From WRGT01 sp942493035 (lineage in GTDB: Bacteria; Spirochaetota; UBA4802; UBA5550), in assembly GCA_942493035.1 (NCBI GenBank), contig OW818666.1, forward strand, positions 310,001 to 374,000: DNA of 64,000 bases. The letters run 5' to 3'. Shown here piece by piece: positions 1-8,800 of this stretch. Position 1 is the stretch's first letter; each line of letters begins with the position of its first letter. The notes beneath the pieces were generated by a model. It saw only the letters and a program-made list of their open reading frames with translations, had not been told where the DNA came from and searched no databases. Position numbers and translations under genes: made by a program.

Positions 1-227
1 TTTTATTTTTTGGACAAGTCTTAATACTGATAGTTCCTGACAACTTTTTTTTTGCAGTATAAGTTGACATAAGTCTGAATGTGTTCAGTTGAGCATGGTT
101 TATTCGCAATTATTTTTATAAAATATTCTCATTTAAATATGTTAATTATAAACAAAAATATCTTTTTTTCATTTTTTATCCAAGCTGGCTAAAAAAGTAA
201 GAACTCATAGACTGGTTAAAAATCGCT

Positions 228-278
228 CTCCGCCGCGCCGGTGGCGCGGTGGAGTTATAATGCCGCTGGCTGCAGCGG
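228..278. repeat. Two GC-rich hairpins, one with a relative elsewhere in the window
   Basis: Bases 228-239 (CTCCGCCGCGCC) pair with 243-254 over 12 positions with one G-U wobble, leaving a 3-base loop. A related hairpin lies at 52847-52873, sharing the CTCC..CGCGCC....CGCGGTGGA pattern. A second hairpin, CCGCTG/CAGCGG with a 4-base loop, is at 263-278. The pair of related hairpins suggests a small dispersed extragenic palindrome. They are not obvious terminators because no T-run follows. Confidence 0.6.
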
Positions 279-301
279 TTATTTGTTTTTTGGTAGCAAA
301 T

Positions 302-412
302 TATTTTCGGGGGTGCGTATGCTCCGCATACGCTGAAATGGGGGATTACGGGGGCGCTGCCCCCGTAATCCCCATTTCAGGCGCAGCGCGAAGCGCTGCG
401 CCTCCAAAAATA
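302..412. repeat. Three abutting perfect hairpins closed by an outer stem (cloverleaf-like palindrome)
   Basis: Hairpin 1 (315-333) is GCGTATGC/GCATACGC with a 3-base loop. Hairpin 2 (334-379) has arms of about 21 bases with one bulged G and a 3-base loop. Hairpin 3 (380-402) is GGCGCAGCGC/GCGCTGCGCC with a GAA loop. They follow one another with no spacer. Flanking sequences TATTTTCGGG (302-311) and TCCAAAAATA (403-412) are largely complementary and could close the block into a four-way junction. The element is far more GC-rich than its surroundings. It could be a REP/MITE-like mobile palindrome or a structured RNA; the sequence alone does not decide. Confidence 0.75.
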
Positions 413-508
413 AACCGCCACCTTTGTTTTTGATCTCTGTTCTAAAAAAAAGAGTTGTAATTACAGGAAATATATAAAAATATTCAGAGATTATAAAGGT
501 TTGGAAAT

Positions 509-1393
509 ATGAATAAAATTGAGATACTATATTTTACCGATAATAAAGATGGAGAAAGCCTTGCCGCAAGAGTGGGGCAGATGGGTGTATCGGTAACAGT
601 TTGTGATTTTAATGACGTTGAGAAAATCGCTGCAGATAGAACAGATTACTGTGTGCTTATTTTTGATATGGTTAAAAAGAAGCCGGAGGATCTTATAAAA
701 TATCTTTCCGAGATAAAACCTATACAGAATATAATAAAACTTATCATTACTGAAAACAAGGATATTGAAGGTGTCTTCTTTAATGCTGTTCATATTCTCA
801 ATCTTGAATTTATTATAAAGCCTGTTGATGAGAGAAGCTTTATGCTTCTACTGGAGAAAACTCTCCTGGTGGAAAAATACAGACAGCTTATGAAACTGAT
901 TTCAGACGAATCGGAATCGCGTATAGATGTCCTTGAGTGCATGCTTAATATTAAAAGAAAAGATATGTATGATGAAGGGACAGAGAAAGAGATCTTTATA
1001 AAAATCCTCGACTTTGAAAAAAAGCTTATGGAAGAGCATCTTAATCTTAATGAGTCTATACGTAATATTGCTCTTTATAGAAATAATGAATTTATTGCGC
1101 TTAAAGATCGAATTAAGGCAGAGGAGATGCTTAATGAACTCCGGCGGGAGGAGCTCATTAATGCCAACAGGATTATTGAAGCGCAGGAATCTCTTATAGA
1201 ATACTCTGCCCGTGAACTTATTGAAACAAAAAAAATTATGAATGCGCGTGATAATGTCGAAGAGTTAAGTAGAGCAGAGGCCATGGGACTTCATACAGAG
1301 CTTAAAAGACTCAAAGATGAGAAGAAGAAGCTTGAGGGTAAGATTGATACGTTAATGACTGGATTCTCAAACAGCGGTAATTCCGCCAAGTAA
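509..1393 (+). CDS. Receiver-like domain protein with C-terminal coiled coil
   Basis: The 294-residue product starts with a fold resembling a response-regulator receiver. A beta strand ends in VLIFD with the candidate phospho-acceptor Asp53, then come LIIT (Thr81) and the FIIKP motif (Lys104-Pro105) typical of receiver domains. The acidic pair near the N-terminus is reduced to TDN (about residues 10-12), so phosphorylation is uncertain. From about residue 150 the protein is charged and helical, and residues 190-285 look like a coiled coil. There is no output DNA-binding or enzymatic domain, so it may act by protein contacts. The ATG at 509 follows AGGTTTGGAAAT, a usable ribosome site. Receiver similarity is fairly clear; the cellular role is unknown. 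Confidence 0.65.
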   Translation: MNKIEILYFTDNKDGESLAARVGQMGVSVTVCDFNDVEKIAADRTDYCVLIFDMVKKKPEDLIKYLSEIKPIQNIIKLIITENKDIEGVFFNAVHILNLEFIIKPVDERSFMLLLEKTLLVEKYRQLMKLISDESESRIDVLECMLNIKRKDMYDEGTEKEIFIKILDFEKKLMEEHLNLNESIRNIALYRNNEFIALKDRIKAEEMLNELRREELINANRIIEAQESLIEYSARELIETKKIMNARDNVEELSRAEAMGLHTELKRLKDEKKKLEGKIDTLMTGFSNSGNSAK

Positions 1394-1540
1394 AGGGCCG
1401 CAGACCCTTTATAATCCACGCAACGGATTGTTGCGGATAGACAACTCACCGGATAGAGTCGAAACAGGTTCTCTTCGGTTCTCAAAACGGAGTTTTTTGA
1501 GCCGTCTTAAATTAAATAATAATATGTAAGTGAGTTTTTG

Positions 1541-1813
1541 ATGGAATGGGAAAAAATATTAGTAGATTCAGTTAAAGATGGAGTTATTAAAGAACTTTAT
1601 CTTCGAAAGCTCCCTGTTTTAAAGCAGGTCGAGAACTGGAAAAAAGTGGAGCTCATCGGCTGGATAGATCATCAGATGAAGCATACATATTATAAGGGGG
1701 GACTTGTTAAACTTAATGGGAAACTCTATTTTGTACAGGATAAAACCATCAAAGCTCTTCAGGAGTTTATGAACTGGAATTTTCCTGTAAAAATAAAAGT
1801 AACAACAGACTAA
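1541..1813 (+). CDS. Small hypothetical protein (90 aa)
   Basis: The 90-residue product is rich in Lys, Trp and hydrophobic residues and has no signal peptide or membrane segment. I do not recognise the family. The ATG at 1541 is preferred over the in-frame TTG at 1538. The ribosome site (AAGTGAG) is weak. The gene ends in a 4-base tail-to-tail overlap with the convergent gene at 1810-3657. Segments such as WKKVELIGWIDHQMKHTYYKGG look like a compact folded domain rather than random translation. Confidence 0.55.
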   Translation: MEWEKILVDSVKDGVIKELYLRKLPVLKQVENWKKVELIGWIDHQMKHTYYKGGLVKLNGKLYFVQDKTIKALQEFMNWNFPVKIKVTTD

Positions 1814-3657
1814 TCGTTCTCTTCGAAAATAGTAATTACTGCATCGAATTTTTTTGAAAATTTTACCACCACATCAATGGAATCTTTGTCGAGTATCGCG
1901 TAGTTCTCTGATATACGGGTCATGATAGTTTTTGACGATGAGCTGTATAATATCTCATCTATAAAGCTGCCGTGACTTGTATGAAGCAGAATAGGTCTCG
2001 ATATATTGATGCTGATAGTCTGCTTTGTCCAGTCATCGAGCAGGAATTCCAGATTCTGAGGTATATCGTTTTTTGCATATTTTTTCAGAGTCTGAATAAA
2101 ATGTTCAATACTCATCCCCCGTTTCCGGGCATTAATTATTGAAATCTTAGTGATCGCAGCTTCTATAACTACATCTTCTTTCAAAATCTCGGTAAAAGCC
2201 ATAATCGTATAAAGGGAAACCGGATCAATATCCATGTGAGGGATCATCAGCGTAAAGTCAGGGCTGATATATATGCATTTTTTGATCTCTATCTCTTTAT
2301 GGTGTTTTTTTCCCTGAAGAAGAGCATTGATTTTTTTTCCAGGTTCGGAAAGGGTAATCTTTCCATTTACTGTTTCGCATATACCGCAGATTGTAAGAAA
2401 GTTCAGGGACTGCTCAAAAAGTTCTTCTGAACTGACAATAAAGTTTTCAAAATCATTTTCCAGCTTTTTAAAATGAGAAGCCGTACATAATGTTATAAAT
2501 ACCAGTTTAAGGTAATCATAGTTAATTGATTTAACGCCGGGCAGTATTGATAAAAGGCTCTTTATCCCGGAATAGTGAGGTATAGGAACTTCTCCCATAA
2601 ACTCTTCCCCGGGTTTTATCCCGTCCTGGATTTTCAATAGAACATTTTTAATAATCAATACCGGATCTTCAATCTTCTCGGCTATATTTTTTATACTGAT
2701 GATCCCTATGTCTCTATCGAGTCTGAGACATTTTAATAAGTTGAGCATCTGCATTGCAGTGAATGCTCTCTCCTCATCAACGAGAGTAGTCCCGTCAGCA
2801 AGTGAAACTTCAAGCATTGTTTCGGATATCTTCTTTAAATCTATTTTTCTGAATTTGCTCTGCTTGGTTAAAAACAGCCCTGAGGATGATATAATGTCAT
2901 ATGCTTTTATTATATTTGTAGCTGCTTTGAAATTGTTGCATACGTTTACTGTTTCAGGAAGATTTTTCTTCTTATAATGAGCAGCACCCTGCAGGAGAAC
3001 TTTTTCACTCAGTCCCAGATAAACATAAGGTTTGTCATTAATGATGTTGAAGATTTTAAGGTATTTTTTTTCGATCATTTCGTTGATTTTTTTCTCATGA
3101 TCTTTAGACGGGAATAACTCTATCAGATTTTCCGACTGGATTATACACCCTTTATCGATTATTGCATGAACAATCTCCAGAGACTTTTCATCTTTTAATA
3201 TCTCTTCCGGTTCCGTTTCATTTTTTGCTATTAAAATCTCGGCCGCTTTGTTTAAGTACTCTGTAACTTCGGTGCTCTCCGTGATGTTGAAAATCTCTGA
3301 TACCTCCTGTATGCAGTGAATCCTGTCCATTTTTTTGTTTAACATCTGTCTGTTTTTGATGACATATGCAAGCATAAGCTCACTTATGTTGAAGACAGAT
3401 TTTTCGATCACAGCAATATCAAGGCCTAATATCTTCTGGATATCGCCGAAACTGATTCCGTCGTTCCCTGAATAGAGGACCTTGAATATGCTTATTTCAT
3501 CTCTGCTGAAAGAGGATATTATTCTGTATAGAGTAAAGAAATTCAGCATGGCCTCTCTGATTTTTGCTTCAGACGAGGTCTTGATGTTGAGTATTTGGGC
3601 CAGCTCTTTCTGCTTCTCTGGCTGGATTCTTTTTAATATATCATCAATTGTTTTCAT
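1810..3657 (-). CDS. Helicase-associated (XPB/Ssl2 N-terminal-like) domain protein without motor
   Basis: The 615-residue protein has a C-terminal region starting near residue 461 (CIYISPDFTLMIPH) that resembles the Helicase_C_3/XPB-N-like domain. The resemblance includes the strand, the following helix, the ARKRGMSIEHFIQTLKKYA segment and the IPQNLEFLLDDW segment. Residues 1-130 look like tandem winged-helix-type helices (for example a DEISIFKVLYSG segment). No Walker A, DEAD-type or other helicase motif is present, so it cannot be an ATP-driven helicase itself. Such stand-alone proteins occur in several bacterial groups; a nucleic-acid-binding role is inferred. It is monocistronic and converges on the small gene ending at 1813. 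Confidence 0.6.
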   Translation of the reverse strand: MKTIDDILKRIQPEKQKELAQILNIKTSSEAKIREAMLNFFTLYRIISSFSRDEISIFKVLYSGNDGISFGDIQKILGLDIAVIEKSVFNISELMLAYVIKNRQMLNKKMDRIHCIQEVSEIFNITESTEVTEYLNKAAEILIAKNETEPEEILKDEKSLEIVHAIIDKGCIIQSENLIELFPSKDHEKKINEMIEKKYLKIFNIINDKPYVYLGLSEKVLLQGAAHYKKKNLPETVNVCNNFKAATNIIKAYDIISSSGLFLTKQSKFRKIDLKKISETMLEVSLADGTTLVDEERAFTAMQMLNLLKCLRLDRDIGIISIKNIAEKIEDPVLIIKNVLLKIQDGIKPGEEFMGEVPIPHYSGIKSLLSILPGVKSINYDYLKLVFITLCTASHFKKLENDFENFIVSSEELFEQSLNFLTICGICETVNGKITLSEPGKKINALLQGKKHHKEIEIKKCIYISPDFTLMIPHMDIDPVSLYTIMAFTEILKEDVVIEAAITKISIINARKRGMSIEHFIQTLKKYAKNDIPQNLEFLLDDWTKQTISINISRPILLHTSHGSFIDEILYSSSSKTIMTRISENYAILDKDSIDVVVKFSKKFDAVITIFEEND

Positions 3658-3803
3658 AAAAAGTTGTAGACACCTATTATATACTATTTTATATGTATGT
3701 GGTTAAATATGCAATAAATTTTGTTGTAAAAATCTATTTTGTTGTAGATTTTACCCCATAAAACCATAATTTTTCATTTTTTTTTAATCCCAAGGAGAAT
3801 TTA

Positions 3804-4907
3804 ATGATTCAATTTTTAAGATTTGATAAATCAAAAGAATTTGATGTCGAATTTGAAATAATAAAAGGTAAAGATGTTGTAAGATTTTTTCTTAAAAGAA
3901 GCCTTTATCTTTTCCTTTTTGCATATTCTACTCTCTTTCTTGCAGTGGCAATTCCTTTTGTGAAAACTCCATGTTTATATATATATTTTGCAGGGAGTAT
4001 GGCAACTGTTTTTTATATGATAAGATTTATAAATCATATTGTTAAATATTTTAAATATAAAAACGGTTCTATAAAGCTTACTAATAATTTTATAGAGATT
4101 AAAACGGCCGAAAAAACTTTTCAAATACCGGCAGATGAGATTACATATCTTGAAATAAATCCTCTCGGTAATCTTCTAATACGTGAAAAGCATGGCGTAA
4201 CATCATTCCCTAGAGTTCTTTTAACTGACGAACAGCGTAATTTTATACAGGAACTTTTTCAGGACATGGCTCCGAAGAGAACCCTTCTATATAAAAAAAT
4301 ATGGGAATTCGCCGATGCTATAGTTGTTGCACTTGTTCTGGCTGTTCATATCATTCAGTATGTAATACAGGCCTACTATATTCCAACCGGTTCTATGGAG
4401 GAGACTCTTCAGATTGGAGATCATCTCTTCGTTGAGAAGATTACATACGGTCCGATTATTCCTAAAATGATGGGGATGGAGAATCCTGTTCACCTGAACG
4501 CTCTTGCAGTAAGAGGGCTTAAACGAGGTGATATTGTAATTTTTACTCCGCCGATCGAGAGCGAGAAGCATAAAGATTATATTAAAAGATGTATTGCACT
4601 CCCTGGCGACGAATTTCATGTAAAAGATAATTTTGTTTATATAAACGGTGTAAGACAGGATGAGCCATATACTCTCGGTAAGCCCACAGATTATGATCAT
4701 TTCAACATCAATAAATTCAACAGTATTGAAGGTATTGTTCCTCCGGGGAAAATTGTTGTTCTCGGAGACAACAGGATCAACTCCTCTGACGGGCGTTATT
4801 TCGGTTATCTCGATATAACTGCAATTAAAGGTAGAGCCTTCATCCTCTACTGGAATACAGATCAGATATTCAGCGGTAAGTTCAACAGGCTAGGACTGAT
4901 CAGATAG
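3804..4907 (+). CDS. lepB: Signal peptidase I with N-terminal membrane/PH-like extension
   Basis: This is the membrane serine protease that removes signal peptides from exported proteins. The catalytic half carries the family boxes in order: YIPTGSMEETL with nucleophile Ser197, RGDIVIF (241-247), YIKRCIALPGD with general base Lys261, and LGDNRINSSDGRYFG (320-334). A membrane anchor lies at about 170-190. The first 160 residues are unusual: two transmembrane segments (about 30-50 and 57-80) are followed by a beta-rich stretch (about 88-150) resembling a bacterial PH domain. The ATG at 3804 follows AAGGAG. The next gene, ftsI, is 56 bases downstream on the same strand, so co-transcription is likely. 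Confidence 0.92.
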   Translation: MIQFLRFDKSKEFDVEFEIIKGKDVVRFFLKRSLYLFLFAYSTLFLAVAIPFVKTPCLYIYFAGSMATVFYMIRFINHIVKYFKYKNGSIKLTNNFIEIKTAEKTFQIPADEITYLEINPLGNLLIREKHGVTSFPRVLLTDEQRNFIQELFQDMAPKRTLLYKKIWEFADAIVVALVLAVHIIQYVIQAYYIPTGSMEETLQIGDHLFVEKITYGPIIPKMMGMENPVHLNALAVRGLKRGDIVIFTPPIESEKHKDYIKRCIALPGDEFHVKDNFVYINGVRQDEPYTLGKPTDYDHFNINKFNSIEGIVPPGKIVVLGDNRINSSDGRYFGYLDITAIKGRAFILYWNTDQIFSGKFNRLGLIR

Positions 4908-4963
4908 TTGTGAAGTATGAATGTCTAAGATTCTATAGCCGGTTATACTAGAGATAGAATGTA

Positions 4964-6808
4964 ATGGATAAATCTGTTTTTAAAAAAAGAGTTTTAATCA
5001 GCGGTTTTATTCTTTCAGTAATTCTGTTTTTCTTTGTTATTAAACTTTTTAATCTTCATTTTTCAGATAAAATTATCCTCCCTAAAAAAGAGCCGATTGA
5101 AAACGGCAGAGGTTATATCTTTGACAGGGAGGGTTATCTCCTCGCTTTAAGTATTGAACTCGATTCGGTGTATATCAATCCTCAGGAGCTTGCTAATCCA
5201 GGATCGGCTGCATCGGCACTTTCATCAGTTCTAAATATCCCATCTGCAGATCTTCTGAAACGTTTTTCCAGCGATAAAAAATTTATATGGCTTACAAGAA
5301 GATGTGATGATTATATCTCTGCAAAAATAAAAGCTCTCGGCATTAAAGGCGTTCATTTCACTAAAGAGTTTAAACGGGTCTATCCGTATAACAATCTGGC
5401 TGCAAATGTTATAGGCTTTGTCGGCCTTGACAACAGGGGTCTCGACGGGATTGAATACAGGTTTAATGATATTTTATCCGGCAGGGATGAAGTAGGCAGA
5501 GATGAAATTTCAAGAGAGATTTATCAGAAGAAGAATCTTACTTTAACAATAGATCGTTATATTCAGCACGTTGCCGAAGAGGAGCTGTCAAAGGCGATGC
5601 AGCAGCACAGGGCATTGCAGGGTGCTGTTGTAATTCTCGAAGTGGAAACCGGCAGAGTTCTCGCAATTGCAAAGGCGCCGTCATTTGATCTTAATGCCTT
5701 CGGGGATTATAATTCCGCAACAAGAGCCAATTTCAGTATTATCGATTCATTCGAGCCGGGGTCTACTCTTAAGGTTATAGCTCTTGCTTCTCTAATGGAG
5801 AACAGACCCGATGCTTTAAAGAGAGAATATTTTTGTGAAGGTTATGTCGATATTAATGATGTGAGGATAAACTGTCTTCATAAACACGGCAAATTAAGCA
5901 TGGATAGAATTATAGCTGAATCGTGCAACGCGGGTATGATTCAATCGGTTAAAAATCTTGAAAAGAAGGATTTGTATAATACTTTCCGCAAATTCGGATT
6001 AGGTGCTCCGACAGGACTTGAACTTCCAGGCGAGGCAAACGGTATACTCCGGCCGGTGGATCAGTGGTCGGGGCTCTCCAGGTTTTCAATGGCTATTGGT
6101 CATGAGATTTCTGTTACTTCAATCCAGCTTGCGGCGGCGTTCAATGCAATCGCAAATAACGGAGTTTATGTCACTCCTACACTTATCGAAAAAATTGAAA
6201 AAATCGACGGCACTCCTGTCCGTAATTTTTATCCGCATACAAAGGGGCGAATCCTGAAACAGGATGATGCCTCGCTTCTGATGAAATTGATGAGAGATGT
6301 AGTTGCTTCCGGTACGGGTAAACGTGCTGATTCGGTGTTTTATCAGATACTGGGGAAGACCGGAACATCACAGAAGTTCAGCAGAGCCGAAGGGGGTTAT
6401 TCAGACCGGAATGTTTCTACTTTTGTAGGAATCGCGCCGTATCAGAATCCTAAAATCACCATGCTGGTTATTCTTGATGATCCCGATGACAGATTTACCG
6501 GGGGCGCTTCTGCTGCTCCGGTATTTATGAGGATTACAGACCGCGTGCTCCCTTATTTTGGAATCGGCGGCAAAGATGCTTCATCTCTGGTAATGAAAAA
6601 ATCCCAGGAATATGCCGGATTTGAGTATCAGACGATTCCTGATCTCAGAGGTATGAATACCGCGGAGGCTGCAGCAGTGCTTAGAGTACTTGGTGAAAAA
6701 TATAGAGTAAAGTACTTCATCAAAGGTTCGGGGCGTGTATATGCACAGAAACCCGTATCGGGGAGCAGCCTTAAACAGGGTGAGAATTTAATTCTGTTCA
6801 TGCGCTAA
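4964..6808 (+). CDS. ftsI: Peptidoglycan transpeptidase (FtsI/PBP2-type) with PASTA domain
   Basis: Class B penicillin-binding protein that cross-links peptidoglycan in the periplasm, typically at the septum. A single N-terminal membrane anchor (about residues 9-28) is followed by the dimerisation domain with RGYIFDREG. The transpeptidase domain has the three penicillin-binding motifs: Ser267-T-L-Lys270, Ser320-C-Asn322 and Lys465-T-Gly467. Residues from about 556 (TIPDLRGMNTAEAAAVL) form one PASTA domain, common in division-specific members. The ftsI name is inferred from architecture; another class B PBP cannot be excluded. The gene lies between lepB and the DUF115 gene on the same strand with short spacers. 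Confidence 0.88.
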   Translation: MDKSVFKKRVLISGFILSVILFFFVIKLFNLHFSDKIILPKKEPIENGRGYIFDREGYLLALSIELDSVYINPQELANPGSAASALSSVLNIPSADLLKRFSSDKKFIWLTRRCDDYISAKIKALGIKGVHFTKEFKRVYPYNNLAANVIGFVGLDNRGLDGIEYRFNDILSGRDEVGRDEISREIYQKKNLTLTIDRYIQHVAEEELSKAMQQHRALQGAVVILEVETGRVLAIAKAPSFDLNAFGDYNSATRANFSIIDSFEPGSTLKVIALASLMENRPDALKREYFCEGYVDINDVRINCLHKHGKLSMDRIIAESCNAGMIQSVKNLEKKDLYNTFRKFGLGAPTGLELPGEANGILRPVDQWSGLSRFSMAIGHEISVTSIQLAAAFNAIANNGVYVTPTLIEKIEKIDGTPVRNFYPHTKGRILKQDDASLLMKLMRDVVASGTGKRADSVFYQILGKTGTSQKFSRAEGGYSDRNVSTFVGIAPYQNPKITMLVILDDPDDRFTGGASAAPVFMRITDRVLPYFGIGGKDASSLVMKKSQEYAGFEYQTIPDLRGMNTAEAAAVLRVLGEKYRVKYFIKGSGRVYAQKPVSGSSLKQGENLILFMR

Positions 6809-6825
6809 TGGAATAAAAAATAAAA

Positions 6826-8670
6826 ATGAAAGATATATTTAATACTAACATTCAGGCTCTTGCATCAAAAAACGGTGAGCTTTCTGCCAGTTTAAAAAAT
6901 GTATCAACGGAACATGTGGAAATTGTAGAATCGAAAACCGGAAATTCTGTGCCATGCGTAAATACCGGAGATGGAAGAAAACTTTTTGTTCATAGTAAAG
7001 TTGATCCGATGCGCGAAGCAGAGAGATTTATTTCAGAGATCGATACAGCCGATAAAGATCTTATAATCATACTCGGATTCGGATTCGGTTATCACTGTGA
7101 ACTTCTATTGAAAAAAGTTGCATCCGGTGTAAATGTAATTACTATCGAAAAGGATTTAGCTCTTTTGAAAAGAGCTTTAGAATTTCGTGCTCTTGAAGAT
7201 CTTATTAATCTTGATAATTTTTATCTGCTGGGTGATCCGTCAGAAACTCTGCTTGCTGATATTTTCAGAGGTAAGTCTTCCCGCAACGTACTTTTTGTCA
7301 CTCACAGAGGCTCTTCTCAGATTTTTCCCGACTACTATCAGAATACCATCTCAATAATCAGATCTTATATATCGACAAAAGATGTAAATATAGCAACGCT
7401 GGCACGGTTTGAAAAAACATGGGGTTCGAATACTTCCCGGAATATAGGTGTGATCTCACGGTCATGCGGAGTAAATCAGTTTTTCGATATGTTCAAGGGG
7501 ATACCGGCAATTGTTGTTGCTGCAGGACCGTCTCTTACATACAGCCTCGACTTCATCAGAAATAATATTGATAAAGCAGTTGTTATTGCAGTGGATACAT
7601 CATACAAACTGCTTATAGATAACGGCATCACTCCGCACTTCTGTCTCTCTGTAGATCCTCAGCTTATCAATGCCAGGTATTATGAAGGGATAGGCGAAAC
7701 CGATACGATTCTGGTTTCCGATCCTACGGTTCACCCTTCTATATTCAGATATTTTAAAGGGCGGGTCTCTGTTACAGATATAGCTTTTGATATGATGAAG
7801 TGGATAGGAGATATCTGCGGAGAGAAGGGGGAGCTGACACATGGCGGATCGGTCTCCACAAATGCCTACGATTTCGCAAGGAGGATCGGTGCATCTCCGG
7901 TCTGCATGGTGGGGCAGGATCTCTCCTTTACGTCGGGTCTTGCTCATGCTAAGGGATCGTATCTCGATGAGCAGATTCACAATAGAACATTTAAGTTTAA
8001 TAATGCGCAGATGTACAACCGGAGACAGCTCGCGTCTCTCCCTCCGGTTTACATGAAGGGTGTAAGGGGAATGCGTGTTCTCACTAATCAGAAGATGATG
8101 ATCTTTCAGAATTGGTTTGAAAAGAGAAACGATAATGATCTTATAAACGCCACATATAACGGAGTTTTTATAAATGGTGTAAAGAATATCCCCAGCGATA
8201 AATTACCTTTTGATTATCCCTCTGTTGATCTCCGGAGAAAAATCGATGAGCTGTATAACCGATTTGCAGATGAAACTGATTCCGGCAGAGTAAACAGGCT
8301 GAAAATGAGAATTGATGATATGCTCTCTGAGATTGAAAGCCTTATCCCGGTTCTTGAAAGGGCCTCATCGTATGCGGCAGATCTCTCCGCGATGATCGGT
8401 TCCGGTCAGGATAAGAGCGATCCAGGCAGGATATCATTTATATTAAAAAAACTTTCAGAAGCAGATAAGTATATTGAATCGATGAAGAAGAGCAAGGGGC
8501 TTATAAGCTTTTCAATACAACGGGTAATTCATACAATTACCGAAGGTTATGATCTTAACAACGGCAAAGATGATAATGCAGCAGATAGATCACTTTATCT
8601 CTACCGCGGACTTCTTGAGGGGACCCTTTTTAATAAAAAAATACTCACCAAAATGAGATGGATGCTTTGA
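6826..8670 (+). CDS. DUF115 / MptE-like motility accessory (Maf-type) protein
   Basis: The 614-residue protein contains the DUF115 (6-hydroxymethylpterin pyrophosphokinase MptE-like) core. Its hallmark is the glycine-rich strand-loop AIVVAAGPSL at about 228-237, then VVIAVDTSYKLLIDNGITPHFCLSVDP (252-278) and MVGQDLSF. An N-terminal Rossmann-like segment (ILGFGFGYHCELL, about 82-94) is also present. In spirochaetes and other flagellated bacteria this family is linked to flagellin modification and motility (Maf proteins). That function is inferred from the family; no flagellar gene is adjacent here. The C-terminal 150 residues are helical. It follows ftsI by 17 bases, so it is probably in the same transcript. 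Confidence 0.75.
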   Translation: MKDIFNTNIQALASKNGELSASLKNVSTEHVEIVESKTGNSVPCVNTGDGRKLFVHSKVDPMREAERFISEIDTADKDLIIILGFGFGYHCELLLKKVASGVNVITIEKDLALLKRALEFRALEDLINLDNFYLLGDPSETLLADIFRGKSSRNVLFVTHRGSSQIFPDYYQNTISIIRSYISTKDVNIATLARFEKTWGSNTSRNIGVISRSCGVNQFFDMFKGIPAIVVAAGPSLTYSLDFIRNNIDKAVVIAVDTSYKLLIDNGITPHFCLSVDPQLINARYYEGIGETDTILVSDPTVHPSIFRYFKGRVSVTDIAFDMMKWIGDICGEKGELTHGGSVSTNAYDFARRIGASPVCMVGQDLSFTSGLAHAKGSYLDEQIHNRTFKFNNAQMYNRRQLASLPPVYMKGVRGMRVLTNQKMMIFQNWFEKRNDNDLINATYNGVFINGVKNIPSDKLPFDYPSVDLRRKIDELYNRFADETDSGRVNRLKMRIDDMLSEIESLIPVLERASSYAADLSAMIGSGQDKSDPGRISFILKKLSEADKYIESMKKSKGLISFSIQRVIHTITEGYDLNNGKDDNAADRSLYLYRGLLEGTLFNKKILTKMRWML

Positions 8671-8800
8671 TACTGTTAAATTCTTGCGGTTAACGAAAGG
8701 ACGGTTAATGGAGCAGTTTGCTTTCTGCCTGTTGATTAGTTATATTCTATTTAAGTCGTCTGATTTTAGTGATTTATAATTTTTCAAGCATCAGGAATAA

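Larger units (their letters stand above)
1..508. other. Non-coding left end with hairpin block
   Basis: No plausible gene is visible here. Bases 1-220 are plain AT-rich sequence. From 228 to 412 there is a dense series of GC-rich inverted repeats (listed separately) inside otherwise AT-rich DNA. The last 90 bases lead into the gene starting at 509 and probably hold its promoter, but no clear -35/-10 pair stands out. Confidence 0.7.

Noticed and set aside
302..412. Integron attC site or CRISPR repeat
   Set aside because: There is no integrase, no attC core (RYYYAAC/GTTRRRY) and no regularly spaced repeats. No CRISPR array was seen anywhere in the window.
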